64,000 bases of DNA, taken from assembly GCA_038243995.1 (NCBI GenBank), contig JBBRTV010000014.1:77113-141112 (forward strand), read 5' to 3'. Positions 26,772-35,665 of the stretch are shown here, piece by piece; within the stretch, counting starts at the first letter, position 1; each line of letters begins with the position of its first letter. The notes under the pieces are model-generated. The model was not told the origin of the DNA, searched no databases, and worked only from the letters and a program-made list of their open reading frames with translations. The translations under genes and the position numbers were made by a program. The stretch comes from Scleromatobacter sp038243995 (GTDB lineage: Bacteria; Pseudomonadota; Gammaproteobacteria; Burkholderiales; Burkholderiaceae_C).

Positions 26772-28394
26772 ATGCCCTGCGACCACCAACAACAAGCCTG
26801 CCCGCGCCGCGCCGATGCGCAAGCCCGCAGCGGCGAAACGCCCGGCGAGGCGCGTCCCGGGCGCGACCGCCAGCGTCGCGGCGTCGAGATCGACTTGCCG
26901 CGCCTCATGTCGGCCGGCACCCTGGCGCTCGCCGTGGCGTCCGCCGCGGTGCTGATGCTGGCCGGCTGCGCATCCCCCGGCACGCAGGCGCCCCCGGCAC
27001 TCGCGCGCGACCCTGCATCGGTCGGCCTGCCGGCGGACCGCGCGACGACCGCCGTCGACGCCCGGTGGTGGCACCAGTTCGGCGACGCGCAGCTCGACGC
27101 GCTCGTCGACAAGGCGCTCGCCGACTCGCCCAGCATCGCCGTGGCGGCGGCGCGCATGGCGCGTGCCCGGTCGGTGGTCGACGCGACGCATGGCGCCGAC
27201 CTGCCGCAGGTCGGGCTCGAGGCGTCGCTCAATCGCCAGCGCCTGACCGGGAACGGCCTGTACCCGCCGCCGTACGCGGGCAGCGTGTTCAACACCGGCA
27301 ATGCGCAGCTCGACCTGAGCTGGGCGCCCGACTTCTTCGGCCGCCGCCGCGCCGACCTCGAAGCCGCCATCGGCAGCGCGCGCGCCGCGCGCGTCGACGC
27401 CGATGTGGCCGCGCAGCAGCTCGCCACGCAGGTCGTGCGTGCCTACCTCGCGCTCGCCCGCCTGGAAAGCCAGCGCGACGTGGCGCAGCACACGCTGGCC
27501 CAGCGCACGAAAATGCTCTCCCTGACGCAGCAGCGGGTGCAGGCGGGCCTGGATACGGTCGTCGAACTGCGCCAGGGCGAGGGCGCCTTGCCCGACACCC
27601 GCGCGCAGATCGAATCGCTGGACGAGCAGATCGCCCTGTCGCGCCACCTGCTGGCCGCGTTGAGCGCGCAGGCCCCGCAGGCGCTGGATGCGCTCGCGCC
27701 CACGCTGGCGCAACTGCACGTGGCGTCGCAACCGGCCGTGCTGGGCGCCGACCTGATCGCGCGGCGGCCGGAAATCGCCGCCGCGCTGGCGCGCGTCGAG
27801 GCCGCGACGCACCAGGTCGAATCGCAGCGCACGCGCTTCTACCCGGACATCAACATCACCGGCTTCTTCGGATTCAATGCGATCGGCCTGGGCAAGCTGA
27901 CGGACATCGGCAGCCGCGACTGGGGCGTCGGCCCGGCGCTGCACCTGCCCATCTTCGAAGGCGGCCAGCTGCGCGCCGAGCTCAGGGGCAAGGCCGCCGA
28001 CCGCGACGCCGCGATCCAGGCCTACAACCAGCAGGTCATCGATGCCGTGCGCGAAGCCGCCGACGCCGCCAGCTCCGCCGCCTCGGTGGCGCGCCAGCAG
28101 GCGCAGCAGTCCCAGGCGCTGGCCAGCGCGCAGAGCAGCTACCAGTTCGCGCAGGATCGCTATGCGCAGGGCCTCGGCAACGCGCTGATCGTGCTGAACG
28201 CGGAAACCCAGACGCTCGCGCAGCGCCGCCTCGACGTCGACCTGCAGTACCGCGCGCTCGACGTCCAGGCCCAGTTGATGAAGGCGCTCGGCGGCGGCTG
28301 GAAGGCCGACCCGACGCCCACCCATGCGCCTGCCGCGGCGGCTTCCGCGCCGTCGAACACCGCCGCCAGGAACGACAACCTCACGCCCGCATGA
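26772..28394 (+). CDS. Outer-membrane efflux lipoprotein (NodT/OprM family)
   Basis: The 540-residue protein is the outer-membrane channel of the tripartite pump. The lipobox LAGC, with the acylated Cys near residue 66, follows a hydrophobic stretch (SAGTLALAVASAAVLM). The 45 residues before that are polar and Arg-rich, so the ATG at 26907 is a realistic alternative start. Two OEP repeats of long helices follow (IAVAAARMARARSVVDA, then LGADLIARRPEIAAALARVE), with the typical FYPDINITGFFGFNAIGLGK and GPALHLPIFEGGQLRAEL. The C-terminal tail is Pro/Ala-rich. Its stop overlaps the emrA-like start (ATGA). Confidence 0.92.
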   Translation: MPCDHQQQACPRRADAQARSGETPGEARPGRDRQRRGVEIDLPRLMSAGTLALAVASAAVLMLAGCASPGTQAPPALARDPASVGLPADRATTAVDARWWHQFGDAQLDALVDKALADSPSIAVAAARMARARSVVDATHGADLPQVGLEASLNRQRLTGNGLYPPPYAGSVFNTGNAQLDLSWAPDFFGRRRADLEAAIGSARAARVDADVAAQQLATQVVRAYLALARLESQRDVAQHTLAQRTKMLSLTQQRVQAGLDTVVELRQGEGALPDTRAQIESLDEQIALSRHLLAALSAQAPQALDALAPTLAQLHVASQPAVLGADLIARRPEIAAALARVEAATHQVESQRTRFYPDINITGFFGFNAIGLGKLTDIGSRDWGVGPALHLPIFEGGQLRAELRGKAADRDAAIQAYNQQVIDAVREAADAASSAASVARQQAQQSQALASAQSSYQFAQDRYAQGLGNALIVLNAETQTLAQRRLDVDLQYRALDVQAQLMKALGGGWKADPTPTHAPAAAASAPSNTAARNDNLTPA

Positions 28395-29764
28395 AAAGCA
28401 ACATGAACGCACCCGCTACTCCTTCCGCCATCACCGTGACCCCGGCGCCGGTCGGCAACCCGAAGCGTCGCACGGCGCTGACCGCCATCGCGGCCGCCGT
28501 GCTGGTCGTCGGCGGCGGCTACGGCATCTATTACTGGTTCACCGGCCGACATTCGGAGACGACCGACAACGCCTACGTGCAGGCCAATGTCGTGCAGATC
28601 ACCGCGCAGGCCGGCGGCACCGTGACGGCGATCCAGGCCGACGACACCGACTACGTCAAGGCCGGCCAGTCGCTCGTCAAGCTCGATACCGCCGATGCGC
28701 GCGTCGCCCTCGACCAGGCCGAGGCCTCGCTCGCGCAGGCCGTGCGCGAAGTGCGCGTCCTGTACGCGAACAACTCGACGCTGCAGGCGCAGATCGACGC
28801 GAAGCAGGCCGATGTCACCCGCACCGCCGCCGACCTGGCGCGCGCCCAGGACGACGTCACGCGCCGCACGCCGCTGGTGCAGAGCGGCGCCGTCGGCAAG
28901 GAAGAATACGACCACACGACGGCGCAACTGGCCTCGTACAAGAGCGCCTACACCGCCGCGAAGTCCGCGCTCGATGCGGCGCGCGAACAGCTCGCGTCGA
29001 ACCAGACGCAGACCGAAGGCACGACCGTCGCCGAGCATCCGAACGTGTTGCGCGCCGCAGCGCGCGTGCGTGAGTCCTGGCTGGCGGTGCAGCGCACCAA
29101 CGTGCCGGCGCCGGTGGCCGGCATCGTCGCGCGCCGCAGCGTGCAGGTCGGCCAGCGCGTGCAGGCCGGGGTCGCGCTGATGTCGGTCGTCACGCTCGAT
29201 CGCGCCTGGGTCGACGCCAATTTCAAGGAGGGCCAGCTCGAGCGCCTGCGCATCGGCCAGCCGGCGACTCTGGAAGCCGACGTCTACGGCAAGCACGTGA
29301 TCTACCACGGCAAGGTCGAAGGCCTGGGCGCGGGCACCGGTGCGGCGTTCTCGCTGCTGCCGGCACAGAACGCGACGGGCAACTGGATCAAGGTCGTGCA
29401 ACGCGTGCCGGTGCGCATCTCGCTCGACCCGAACGAACTCGCGAAGAATCCGCTGCGCGTCGGCCTGTCGATGACGGCGACTGTCGACGTCGCCGACGAA
29501 AGCGGCCTCACGCTGTCGCAGACGCCGCGCACCGCGGCGCAGGGCGCGATCGCATCGACGAACGTGTTCGATTCGCTCCAGCACGACGCCGACGCCGAAG
29601 TGGCACGCATCATCGCCGCCAATGGCGGCGGTCGGGCCGCCGTCTCGAAGGCGCCCGCCGGCGCCGCGTCCGGCGCCGCCGCGGAAGTATCTTCGGCCGC
29701 CGCGTCGGCGAAGGTCGGCGCGGCCGCCCCTTCCACCAGGCATCGTCACCACAAGCAATCATGA
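28391..29764 (+). CDS. Membrane fusion protein EmrA/HlyD type
   Basis: The 457-residue periplasmic adaptor links the MFS pump to the outer-membrane channel. It has a cytosolic N-terminus, one membrane anchor (TALTAIAAAVLVVGGGYGIYY in part), then the TDNAYVQANVVQITAQ-GGTV biotinyl-lipoyl half, a long coiled-coil hairpin (about residues 100-215) and the closing half VPAPVAGIVARRSVQVG. The beta-barrel includes DRAWVDANFKEGQLE and VKVVQRVPVRISLD-like text, characteristic of EmrA. The C-terminal 60 residues are an Ala/Ser-rich tail ending in RHRHHKQS, unusual for the family. It overlaps the genes on both sides by 4 bases, indicating translational coupling. Confidence 0.92.
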   Translation: MKSNMNAPATPSAITVTPAPVGNPKRRTALTAIAAAVLVVGGGYGIYYWFTGRHSETTDNAYVQANVVQITAQAGGTVTAIQADDTDYVKAGQSLVKLDTADARVALDQAEASLAQAVREVRVLYANNSTLQAQIDAKQADVTRTAADLARAQDDVTRRTPLVQSGAVGKEEYDHTTAQLASYKSAYTAAKSALDAAREQLASNQTQTEGTTVAEHPNVLRAAARVRESWLAVQRTNVPAPVAGIVARRSVQVGQRVQAGVALMSVVTLDRAWVDANFKEGQLERLRIGQPATLEADVYGKHVIYHGKVEGLGAGTGAAFSLLPAQNATGNWIKVVQRVPVRISLDPNELAKNPLRVGLSMTATVDVADESGLTLSQTPRTAAQGAIASTNVFDSLQHDADAEVARIIAANGGGRAAVSKAPAGAASGAAAEVSSAAASAKVGAAAPSTRHRHHKQS

Positions 29765-31332
29765 GCGGCCCCCCCGTGGCGGCCCGTCCGGCCGCGCCAT
29801 TGAGCGGCGGCGCGCTCGTCATGGGCACGCTGTCGCTGTCTCTCGCGACGTTCATGAACGTGCTCGATTCGTCGATCGCGAACGTTTCGCTGCCGTCCAT
29901 CTCCGGCAACCTCGGCGTCAGCATCTCGCAGGGCACCTGGGTCATCACGAGCTTCGGCGTCGCCAACGCGATCTCGGTGCCGCTGACCGGCTGGCTCACG
30001 CAGCGCTTCGGCGCGGTGCGCCTGTTCACCGCCAGCGTGCTGCTGTTCGTGCTGGCTTCCTGGCTGTGCGGCCTGGCGCCGTCGATCGAGACGCTGATCG
30101 CCTTTCGCGTCCTGCAGGGCTTCGTCGCCGGCCCGATGATCCCGCTGTCGCAGACGCTGCTGCTGTCGAGCTATCCGCCCCACAAAGCGGGCACCGCGCT
30201 CGCGCTATGGGGCGTGACGACGCTGGTCGCGCCGGTGGTCGGGCCGCTGCTGGGCGGCTACATCACCGACAACATCTCGTGGCCCTGGATCTTCTACATC
30301 AACATTCCCGTCGGCCTGTTCGCCGCGGCGGTGACGTGGAGCGTCTATCACAAGCGCGAGACGGCGATCGTCAAGCGTCCGATCGACGGCGTCGGCCTCG
30401 CGCTGATCGTGCTGTGGGTGGGCTCGCTGCAGATCATGCTCGACAAAGGCAAGGAGCTCGACTGGTTCCACTCGTCGACGATCGTCACGCTGGCCTGCCT
30501 GGTGGTCATCGGCCTGGCGGTGTTCATCGCATGGGAGCTGACCGACGAACACCCGGTGGTCGACATCCGGCTGTTCGCGCGACGCAACTTCCTGTTCGGC
30601 TCGGGCACGCTGGCGATCGCCTACGGGCTGTTCTTCGGCAACGTGGTGCTGCTGCCGCTGTGGTTGCAGCAGTACATGGGCTACACGGCGACGGCCGCCG
30701 GCATGGCGCTGGCGCCGGTAGGGGTGCTGGCGATCCTGCTCACGCCGGTGGTGGGGCGCAACGTCGCAAAATGGGATCCGCGCTGGATGGCGACGGGCGC
30801 GTTCATCTGCTTCTCCATCGTGTTGTGGATGCGCTCGAACTTCACGTCGCAGACCGACTTCAACACGATCCTGGTGCCGACGCTGATCCAGGGCGGCGCG
30901 CTCGCTTTCTTCTTCATCCCGCTCACCACGCTGACGCTGTCGGGACTTCCGCCCGAGCGCATCCCCGCGGCGGCCGGCCTGTCGAACTTCGTGCGGATCA
31001 CGCTCGGCGCGATGGGCACCTCGATCGCGACCACGATGTGGGACAACCGCGCCACGCTGCACCACGTGCGCATGGTCGAGCAGATGGGCCAGAACGGCAG
31101 CGCGCTCAACGACGCGGCGAACGCGCTGGCGCAGGCCGGCGTGAGCGGCGACGCGGCCTACTTCAGCATCAACCGCCTGATCGACATCCAGGCCTTCACC
31201 TGGGCCGCGGACGACATCTTCATCGGCTCGTCGATCACGTTCCTGCTGCTGATCTTCACGATCTGGTTCACGCGGCGACCGGCGAAGATCCCGGGCGGCG
31301 GGCCGTCGGTCGACGCGGGCGGCGCGCACTGA
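29761..31332 (+). CDS. DHA2-family drug:proton antiporter (EmrB/QacA type)
   Basis: The 523-residue inner-membrane transporter has 14 predicted segments and the DHA2 signature FMNVLDSSIANVSLPSISG in the first helix (motif D1). Other motifs are GWLTQRFGAVRLF (motif A), RVLQGFVAGPMIPLS (motif B) and ALWGVTTLVAPVVGPLLGG (motif C, antiporter-specific). It exports hydrophobic toxicants in exchange for protons and should assemble with the preceding adaptor and channel to expel compounds across both membranes. The ATG overlaps the adaptor stop codon. Confidence 0.94.
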   Translation: MSGPPVAARPAAPLSGGALVMGTLSLSLATFMNVLDSSIANVSLPSISGNLGVSISQGTWVITSFGVANAISVPLTGWLTQRFGAVRLFTASVLLFVLASWLCGLAPSIETLIAFRVLQGFVAGPMIPLSQTLLLSSYPPHKAGTALALWGVTTLVAPVVGPLLGGYITDNISWPWIFYINIPVGLFAAAVTWSVYHKRETAIVKRPIDGVGLALIVLWVGSLQIMLDKGKELDWFHSSTIVTLACLVVIGLAVFIAWELTDEHPVVDIRLFARRNFLFGSGTLAIAYGLFFGNVVLLPLWLQQYMGYTATAAGMALAPVGVLAILLTPVVGRNVAKWDPRWMATGAFICFSIVLWMRSNFTSQTDFNTILVPTLIQGGALAFFFIPLTTLTLSGLPPERIPAAAGLSNFVRITLGAMGTSIATTMWDNRATLHHVRMVEQMGQNGSALNDAANALAQAGVSGDAAYFSINRLIDIQAFTWAADDIFIGSSITFLLLIFTIWFTRRPAKIPGGGPSVDAGGAH

Positions 31333-31501
31333 CGGCGCGCTCTCGCCGCCCGGTCGATCAAGCGGACGGCACGAGGACATTCCTGGCGAACCACCCACTA
31401 GCCGCCGGGGAACCGAGCGCCTACATTGCACGGGCACCCTGCCCGTTGCGGACCCGCGGGTGGGGCGGGCTCACTGCACGGTACAACTGCCGACCCGACC
31501 C

Positions 31502-32575
31502 ATGTCCCACCGCCGCAACGACGAAGCCGTCTTGAACCCGACGACCTGGCCAGGCCTGGCGCGGCTGATTGCTGCTTCCATCGCCTTCTGGGCACTGGCC
31601 GCCGCCTTGCTGCGCGTCACGGCGCCAGGGCTGGATACCTTCAGCCGACTGCTGGTTTTCACGGAATGCGTCGGCACGGTGTTCACCGCTTGCGTCGTGC
31701 TGCTAAGCCGCTCTCGATGGCTTGCCCGAAGCAGCCCCTGGCTGCGTTGGCTCCTGACCGGGGTTGTCGCCGCGCCCGTGGGCTACCTGCTTGGTCATTT
31801 GCTGGCATTCCTCATCCTCGGCGAGCCTGTCGACCACCTGGCGGGCCAAGGGAGCGACTACCTGGTGCCGATCGTCTTTGATCTCTTGATCGCCGCGTTT
31901 GTCATCTATTTCGCCGCAACGCGGGAACGGCTCGGCAAGGAGGCACTCGAGCGCTCACAGGCAATGCAATTTGCGGCGGAAGCCGAACTGCGGCTGTTGC
32001 GCGCCCAGTTGGAGCCGCACATGCTGTTCAACACGCTGGCCAATTTGCGTTCGTTGGTCAAGGAAGACGCCGACCAGGCAGAACTGATGATCGATCAGTT
32101 GATCGTCTACCTGCGCAGCGCGCTGGCCGCATCGCGCGTCGAGATGACGACGCTGCGCGGCGAATTCCTTCAGCTGCGCGCCTACCTGGACATCATGTCG
32201 CTGCGGATGGGGCCAAGACTGGTGTATCGGCTCGAACTGCCCTCGGCGCTGGAGCAGACCGCCATTCCCCCGATGTTGTTGCAACCACTCGTGGAGAACG
32301 CCATCAAGCACGGGCTGGAACCCAAGGTCGGATCAGGCAGCATCGAAGTGGTCGCCCGCGCGATCGAATCCTGCATCGAGATCTCGGTGAGCGACTCGGG
32401 GCTCGGTCTCATCCGGCAGGATGAATCGGTGAGCGCGATCGGAGACAACCGCACGAGCTACGGACTGCGCAACGTGCGCGACCGGCTTCAAAACGTCTAC
32501 GGGGCACGCGCTTCCTTCAGCCTGCGGGCACGGGTGCCGAGCGGGGTCAGTGCGGTAGTGAGGATTCCATCATGA
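31502..32575 (+). CDS. LytS/YehU-type sensor histidine kinase
   Basis: The 357-residue membrane kinase starts at ATG 31502; a longer frame begins at a GTG. It has four membrane segments (about residues 20-130) and a His_kinase domain of the LytS class. The phospho-acceptor is His173 in LRAQLEPHMLFNTLANLRS, followed by LRAYLDIMSLRMG and the ATP-binding IPPMLLQPLVENAIKHGL and SVSDSGLGL. ENAIKHGL and the SYGLRNVRDRLQNVYG G2-like box are intact. The stop overlaps an ATG at 32572, the usual coupled start of a LytTR response regulator, but the regulator is broken. The kinase therefore has no intact cognate partner in the window. Confidence 0.88.
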   Translation: MSHRRNDEAVLNPTTWPGLARLIAASIAFWALAAALLRVTAPGLDTFSRLLVFTECVGTVFTACVVLLSRSRWLARSSPWLRWLLTGVVAAPVGYLLGHLLAFLILGEPVDHLAGQGSDYLVPIVFDLLIAAFVIYFAATRERLGKEALERSQAMQFAAEAELRLLRAQLEPHMLFNTLANLRSLVKEDADQAELMIDQLIVYLRSALAASRVEMTTLRGEFLQLRAYLDIMSLRMGPRLVYRLELPSALEQTAIPPMLLQPLVENAIKHGLEPKVGSGSIEVVARAIESCIEISVSDSGLGLIRQDESVSAIGDNRTSYGLRNVRDRLQNVYGARASFSLRARVPSGVSAVVRIPS

Positions 32576-32686
32576 CGGCCGTCCGTCCCGGCGTTGGCGC
32601 ACGCTGCGGTCGACTGCATGCGCAAGCCGATGACCGCCGACCGATTGAGGCCGGGCCTGCAGCGGCTCCGTCAGCGACTGCTGGAG
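32572..32686 (+). pseudogene. Remnant of a LytTR-type response regulator (receiver domain, internally deleted)
   Basis: The ATG overlapping the kinase stop opens MTAVRP, a typical regulator N-terminus, but the frame then degenerates. In a second frame, 32597-32686 encode AHAAVDCMRKPMTADRLRPG and then LQRLRQRLLE. This matches the beta5-alpha5 end of a receiver domain, with the conserved Lys-Pro pair (K-P in RKPM). About 100 codons between these parts, with the phosphorylated Asp, are missing, and no LytTR DNA-binding domain follows. I read this as an internal deletion with a frameshift. The short match makes the call moderate. Confidence 0.55.
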
Positions 32687-32755
32687 CGCGCCAGGGACCG
32701 CATGGGCTGGAAACGGTTCGGGGGCGTCTTGCTGGCCCCGACGCACCTTGCCGCG

Positions 32756-32896
32756 TCACGCGCGGGCGCGTTCGAGAGCACTTTGCCTGACTCCCAGATC
32801 CTGCGCGTCGGCGGAGCGCGCCAGGTACTGCTCTTCGACGCTTCGCAATCGCAAGCCCCGACGCAACAGCGTTTGCAGAAGCTTCAACTTCGTCAT
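32756..32896 (-). CDS. DUF3563-like mini-protein
   Basis: This 46-residue basic protein is encoded within an otherwise eroded zone. The start at 32896 (MTKLKLLQTLLRRGLRLR) is chosen because AGGAA lies 6 bases upstream. In-frame ATGs at 32902 and 32977 (with AAGGA) would give 48 or 73 residues. The C-terminal half, EEQYLARSADAQDLGVRQS then ALERAR, has the pattern of the DUF3563 family (tyrosine, leucine, ser-x-D-x-x-D-L, ending E-R), whose members are 45-60 residues and of unknown function. It is divergent from the chemotaxis remnant and convergent with the regulator remnant. Confidence 0.55.
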   Translation of the reverse strand: MTKLKLLQTLLRRGLRLRSVEEQYLARSADAQDLGVRQSALERARA

Positions 32897-33170
32897 GGTC
32901 ATTTCCTGTCTTTGATCGGCAAGATCGAGGCTGCCAGCCGCGCGGTCGGCGTCGACGGTTCGATGGACGTGGTTCATGGGGAATGTCCTTGGCGTTGATC
33001 GCGGACGGGGATGTCCTCGACCCCTGAATTCTTCTCGATCGGACCTGTCGCGCGTAGTCGATTGAGACGAAGGGTCGCGCGCCGTGCCGCGTCGGTCGCC
33101 GCATTCGACCGAACGGGTGACGGCTGCGTCACATGCCGCGCCTCCGGACGGATGCGGCGGCGGCGAGCAC

Positions 33171-33323
33171 GTCGACGCTTCGTTCCGGCGCCCGCTCGGC
33201 GGGATCGTCGCCTCGGTCCAGCGCGTCTCCGACATCATCGTGTAGATATCCGCCGGCACGTCCGAGCACAGCGACCCCATCGCCCAGGTCGACGTCGCGG
33301 TCAACCATCTCGACCGGATGACA
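33171..33323 (+). pseudogene. Remnant of a methyl-accepting chemotaxis protein signalling domain
   Basis: The frame reads PLGGIVASVQRVSDIIV, a stop codon (TAG, 33243-33245), then ISAGTSEHSDPIAQVD and VAVNHLDRMT. This is the C-terminal side of a chemoreceptor cytoplasmic hairpin, whose usual form has Glu-Ile-Ala/Ser-Ala where the stop lies and continues with QVN-AV-QMD--TQQNA. The highly conserved tip and the N-terminal sensor are gone and the match ends 24 bases before the DUF1631 stop codon. No start codon or ribosome binding site serves it. It is a decayed fragment. Confidence 0.72.
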
Positions 33324-33347
33324 CCGCTTGCTGCACGCACGCAAGCC

Positions 33348-35366
33348 TCATTGCAGCCCGTCGGCGATCCTGCGGGTTGCGCGCGCCAGGGCCCCGTCGG
33401 CGTCGGGCAGGCGGGCCAGGCCTTCGTCGAGCAAACGTTGGAACGAGCGTCGGGTGGCGCTCAGCGTGCTCCCGTCGGAACCCGCGAAGAGCAGGAATTG
33501 CCCGTTGTCGCTGCGCCAGACCAGGGCTGCCTCGGTCCAGTTGCCCTGCACGCGCATGGCGAAGCGCTGACCGATCTCCAACTCCGCGCTCGCAGCGTCT
33601 GCGGGCGGCGTCGGCAGCCCAGGCTCCACGGGCGGATCGATCCCCTCGCCCGGAAGCGGGAGCTCGTCATCGAGGGCCAGGTCTATCGTCATGGGCATGT
33701 CGGTCTGCGCCTCCTCCGCCGCGCGGCGCAGGGCCCGAATGTGCAGCGCCGAGAGGCGTGCGAGCCAGGCGTCGCGGACGGCAGGGTCGAGGCCGAGCCG
33801 CCCCATGCCCTCCCTGAGCCTGTCCACCAGCCCCGGAATCAACTGCACGAGTGTCGGGCCGTCGAGCCGACTGCGCGCCGGCGAGGTCGACCACATCAAG
33901 TCCGTGGCGGTATCCCAGGCATCAGGCCCGGCGGCGACCAGGCCAGGGCCGGCCGCCACCTCCTGCGCGCAGATCAGTGACCATACCGAAGCGACGAAGC
34001 GACGCACGGCCTCGTCGGCACGAGACGCGTTCAGACGGCGCTCCAGGCGCTTGCGCACGGCCTCGACGCCTTCTTTCAGTTGTGAGTGTCGCTTCAGGAA
34101 CTCGACGGTGGGCGCCATTTTGGTCAGGCGGCCTTGCGCCTGTGCGTTGCGCCAGTCCGACAGCTTCCTGTTGATCGCCTCGAAGCGTTCGTGCCGAGGC
34201 GAGGATAGAAGCGTGGTCACGACACGATTCAGCCACGCGACCAGGTTGGGCGGCCGCTGCCCGGTTTCTTCGTTGAACAGCGTGGCCAACTGGTTGATCA
34301 GCGACCATGCCGGATGGCGATGGCTTTGCAGCAGGTCGGCGTCCTCCGACGCCAGCTTCTGCACCGCCGGCTGCAGGCGCCCGATCCATGTCGCCGCCTC
34401 CGCATCCAGGGTGGGGTCGACCAGGATCTCATCGAAGATGCGGCCGATCAGTGACATGGCCGCGCTGGCAGCACCCGGCGTCCCGAGCATCGCGAGTCTG
34501 TTGCGATGATGGTGGATCAGCCGGGGCACCGTCGAGCCGTCGCCCGCGAGCGCCTGTGGCTGGGTCAACAGAAACTCGGAGGGCGACCCGGTTCTGGCCC
34601 GGCCGGCCGCCTGGCGGTCCATCAGGTCGATGAGCGCGCCGGGGCGCGTGACGTCGAACTGCGTGCCTTCATCCACGCGGCCCCAGGCGTCGACGACCGA
34701 GCCCGCCGCCGACTGCCGCGGCGGTGCGCGGGACGGCGCGCGGCGGGAAGCCGGCGGCGCGGGCGCGGCGGTCGCGTGCACGATGCCCTCTGCCTGCTCC
34801 GTCATCTCGACCAGGCCTCGATACAGCGGCCCCAGCTGCGGGCCCAACAGGCGGACGGCGCTGCGCACCGCCTCGCTGCGCGCTGCCAGCGACACGGGCA
34901 GGCGTTCGGTGGCGCGCCACAGCGCCCGGCCGATGGAGGCCGGATCCACGGGCGACGTGCTGCGCGCGAGGTGCTGGATCTGTAGCGTCGACTCGAGCCG
35001 TTGAAGGCGATACAAGTGGGAGCCGGCCTCATCTGCAAGCACGCGCCCCGCGTTGACAACTTCGATCTCCTCTTGCACCCGCTCGTCGTCCATGATGCCC
35101 AGGCAATCGAGATCCAGCCTGGGCGAACACTCTGGCTGGAGCGCGGTCTCGACGAGCCTGGCGAGGGACTCTTCGAAGCCCAGCGCCCAGGCATCGGGGT
35201 AGCGCCGCAGCGCCTCCGCGGCCTCCGATCTCGCCGAGCGCAGGGCCGGATCGAGGGTCGGCGGGTGTGAAAGTTCACCATGCACGCGCACCGACAGTTC
35301 GGAGACGACCTGTTGCAAGGAAGCGCAGGCCAGCGTCAAGTACTTGCGATAGGCATCGGTCAGCAT
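33348..35366 (-). CDS. DUF1631-family cytosolic protein
   Basis: The 672-residue product starts at ATG 35366; the frame extends 27 codons further to a TTG. It matches the proteobacterial DUF1631 family: ALIDLMDRQAA, LIGRIFDEILVDPTLDAEAA, WIGRLQPAVQKLASEDADLL, SHRHPAWSLINQLATL, and the C-terminal beta domain LEIGQRFAMRVQGNWTEAAL-VWRSDNGQFLLFAGSDG. The first 400 residues are mostly helical. A Pro/Ala-rich linker lies near 215-245. Function is unknown; relatives are found mainly in beta- and gamma-proteobacteria. It shows no operon partner here. Confidence 0.8.
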   Translation of the reverse strand: MLTDAYRKYLTLACASLQQVVSELSVRVHGELSHPPTLDPALRSARSEAAEALRRYPDAWALGFEESLARLVETALQPECSPRLDLDCLGIMDDERVQEEIEVVNAGRVLADEAGSHLYRLQRLESTLQIQHLARSTSPVDPASIGRALWRATERLPVSLAARSEAVRSAVRLLGPQLGPLYRGLVEMTEQAEGIVHATAAPAPPASRRAPSRAPPRQSAAGSVVDAWGRVDEGTQFDVTRPGALIDLMDRQAAGRARTGSPSEFLLTQPQALAGDGSTVPRLIHHHRNRLAMLGTPGAASAAMSLIGRIFDEILVDPTLDAEAATWIGRLQPAVQKLASEDADLLQSHRHPAWSLINQLATLFNEETGQRPPNLVAWLNRVVTTLLSSPRHERFEAINRKLSDWRNAQAQGRLTKMAPTVEFLKRHSQLKEGVEAVRKRLERRLNASRADEAVRRFVASVWSLICAQEVAAGPGLVAAGPDAWDTATDLMWSTSPARSRLDGPTLVQLIPGLVDRLREGMGRLGLDPAVRDAWLARLSALHIRALRRAAEEAQTDMPMTIDLALDDELPLPGEGIDPPVEPGLPTPPADAASAELEIGQRFAMRVQGNWTEAALVWRSDNGQFLLFAGSDGSTLSATRRSFQRLLDEGLARLPDADGALARATRRIADGLQ

Positions 35367-35537
35367 CCTTGCATCGTATTGAAGTCCAGGCAGTTGCGGA
35401 TCGGATGCACGATGCAGGTTTGCAGCCTCGCCTGCGGTAACGCCCAACCCCAGGAGTGCCCCTCGATGAGCCGGACCGCCCTCGCCTTGCTCCTGCCCTT
35501 CGCTGCCGCGCCGCTGCGAGCGCGACCCGTCGCGTTC

Positions 35538-35603
35538 CCCGATTCAGGCGCTGCGGCACTTTAGCCTGATTCGGGCTGAAGTTCGCTCTTGTGCGGCTGA
35601 AGT
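35538..35603. promoter_or_regulatory. Inverted-repeat cluster upstream of the ROK repressor gene
   Basis: Two overlapping inverted repeats precede the sugar operon. CCCGATTCAGGC (35538-35549) pairs with GCCTGATTCGGG (35564-35575), one mismatch. ACTTTAGCC (35558-35566) pairs with GGCTGAAGT (35574-35582), one mismatch, 7-nt spacer. A third GGCTGAAGT half-site is at 35595-35603. The cluster ends 63 bases before the ROK start, a natural place for autoregulation. The remaining 299-base gap back to 35367 shows no gene with good support. Confidence 0.55.
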
Positions 35604-35665
35604 GCTCGTCCTACATTCGCGCCATCGGTCCGCAGAGGCCGCGAACATGATGGAGACGAGACACG

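Noticed and set aside
35466..35564. A 32-codon frame with AGGAG upstream and a signal-peptide-like start (SRTALALLLPFAAAPLRA)
   Set aside because: It could be a truncated secreted-protein gene, but it ends after 32 codons inside the inverted-repeat region and nothing matching follows. Too weak to list as a gene or pseudogene.
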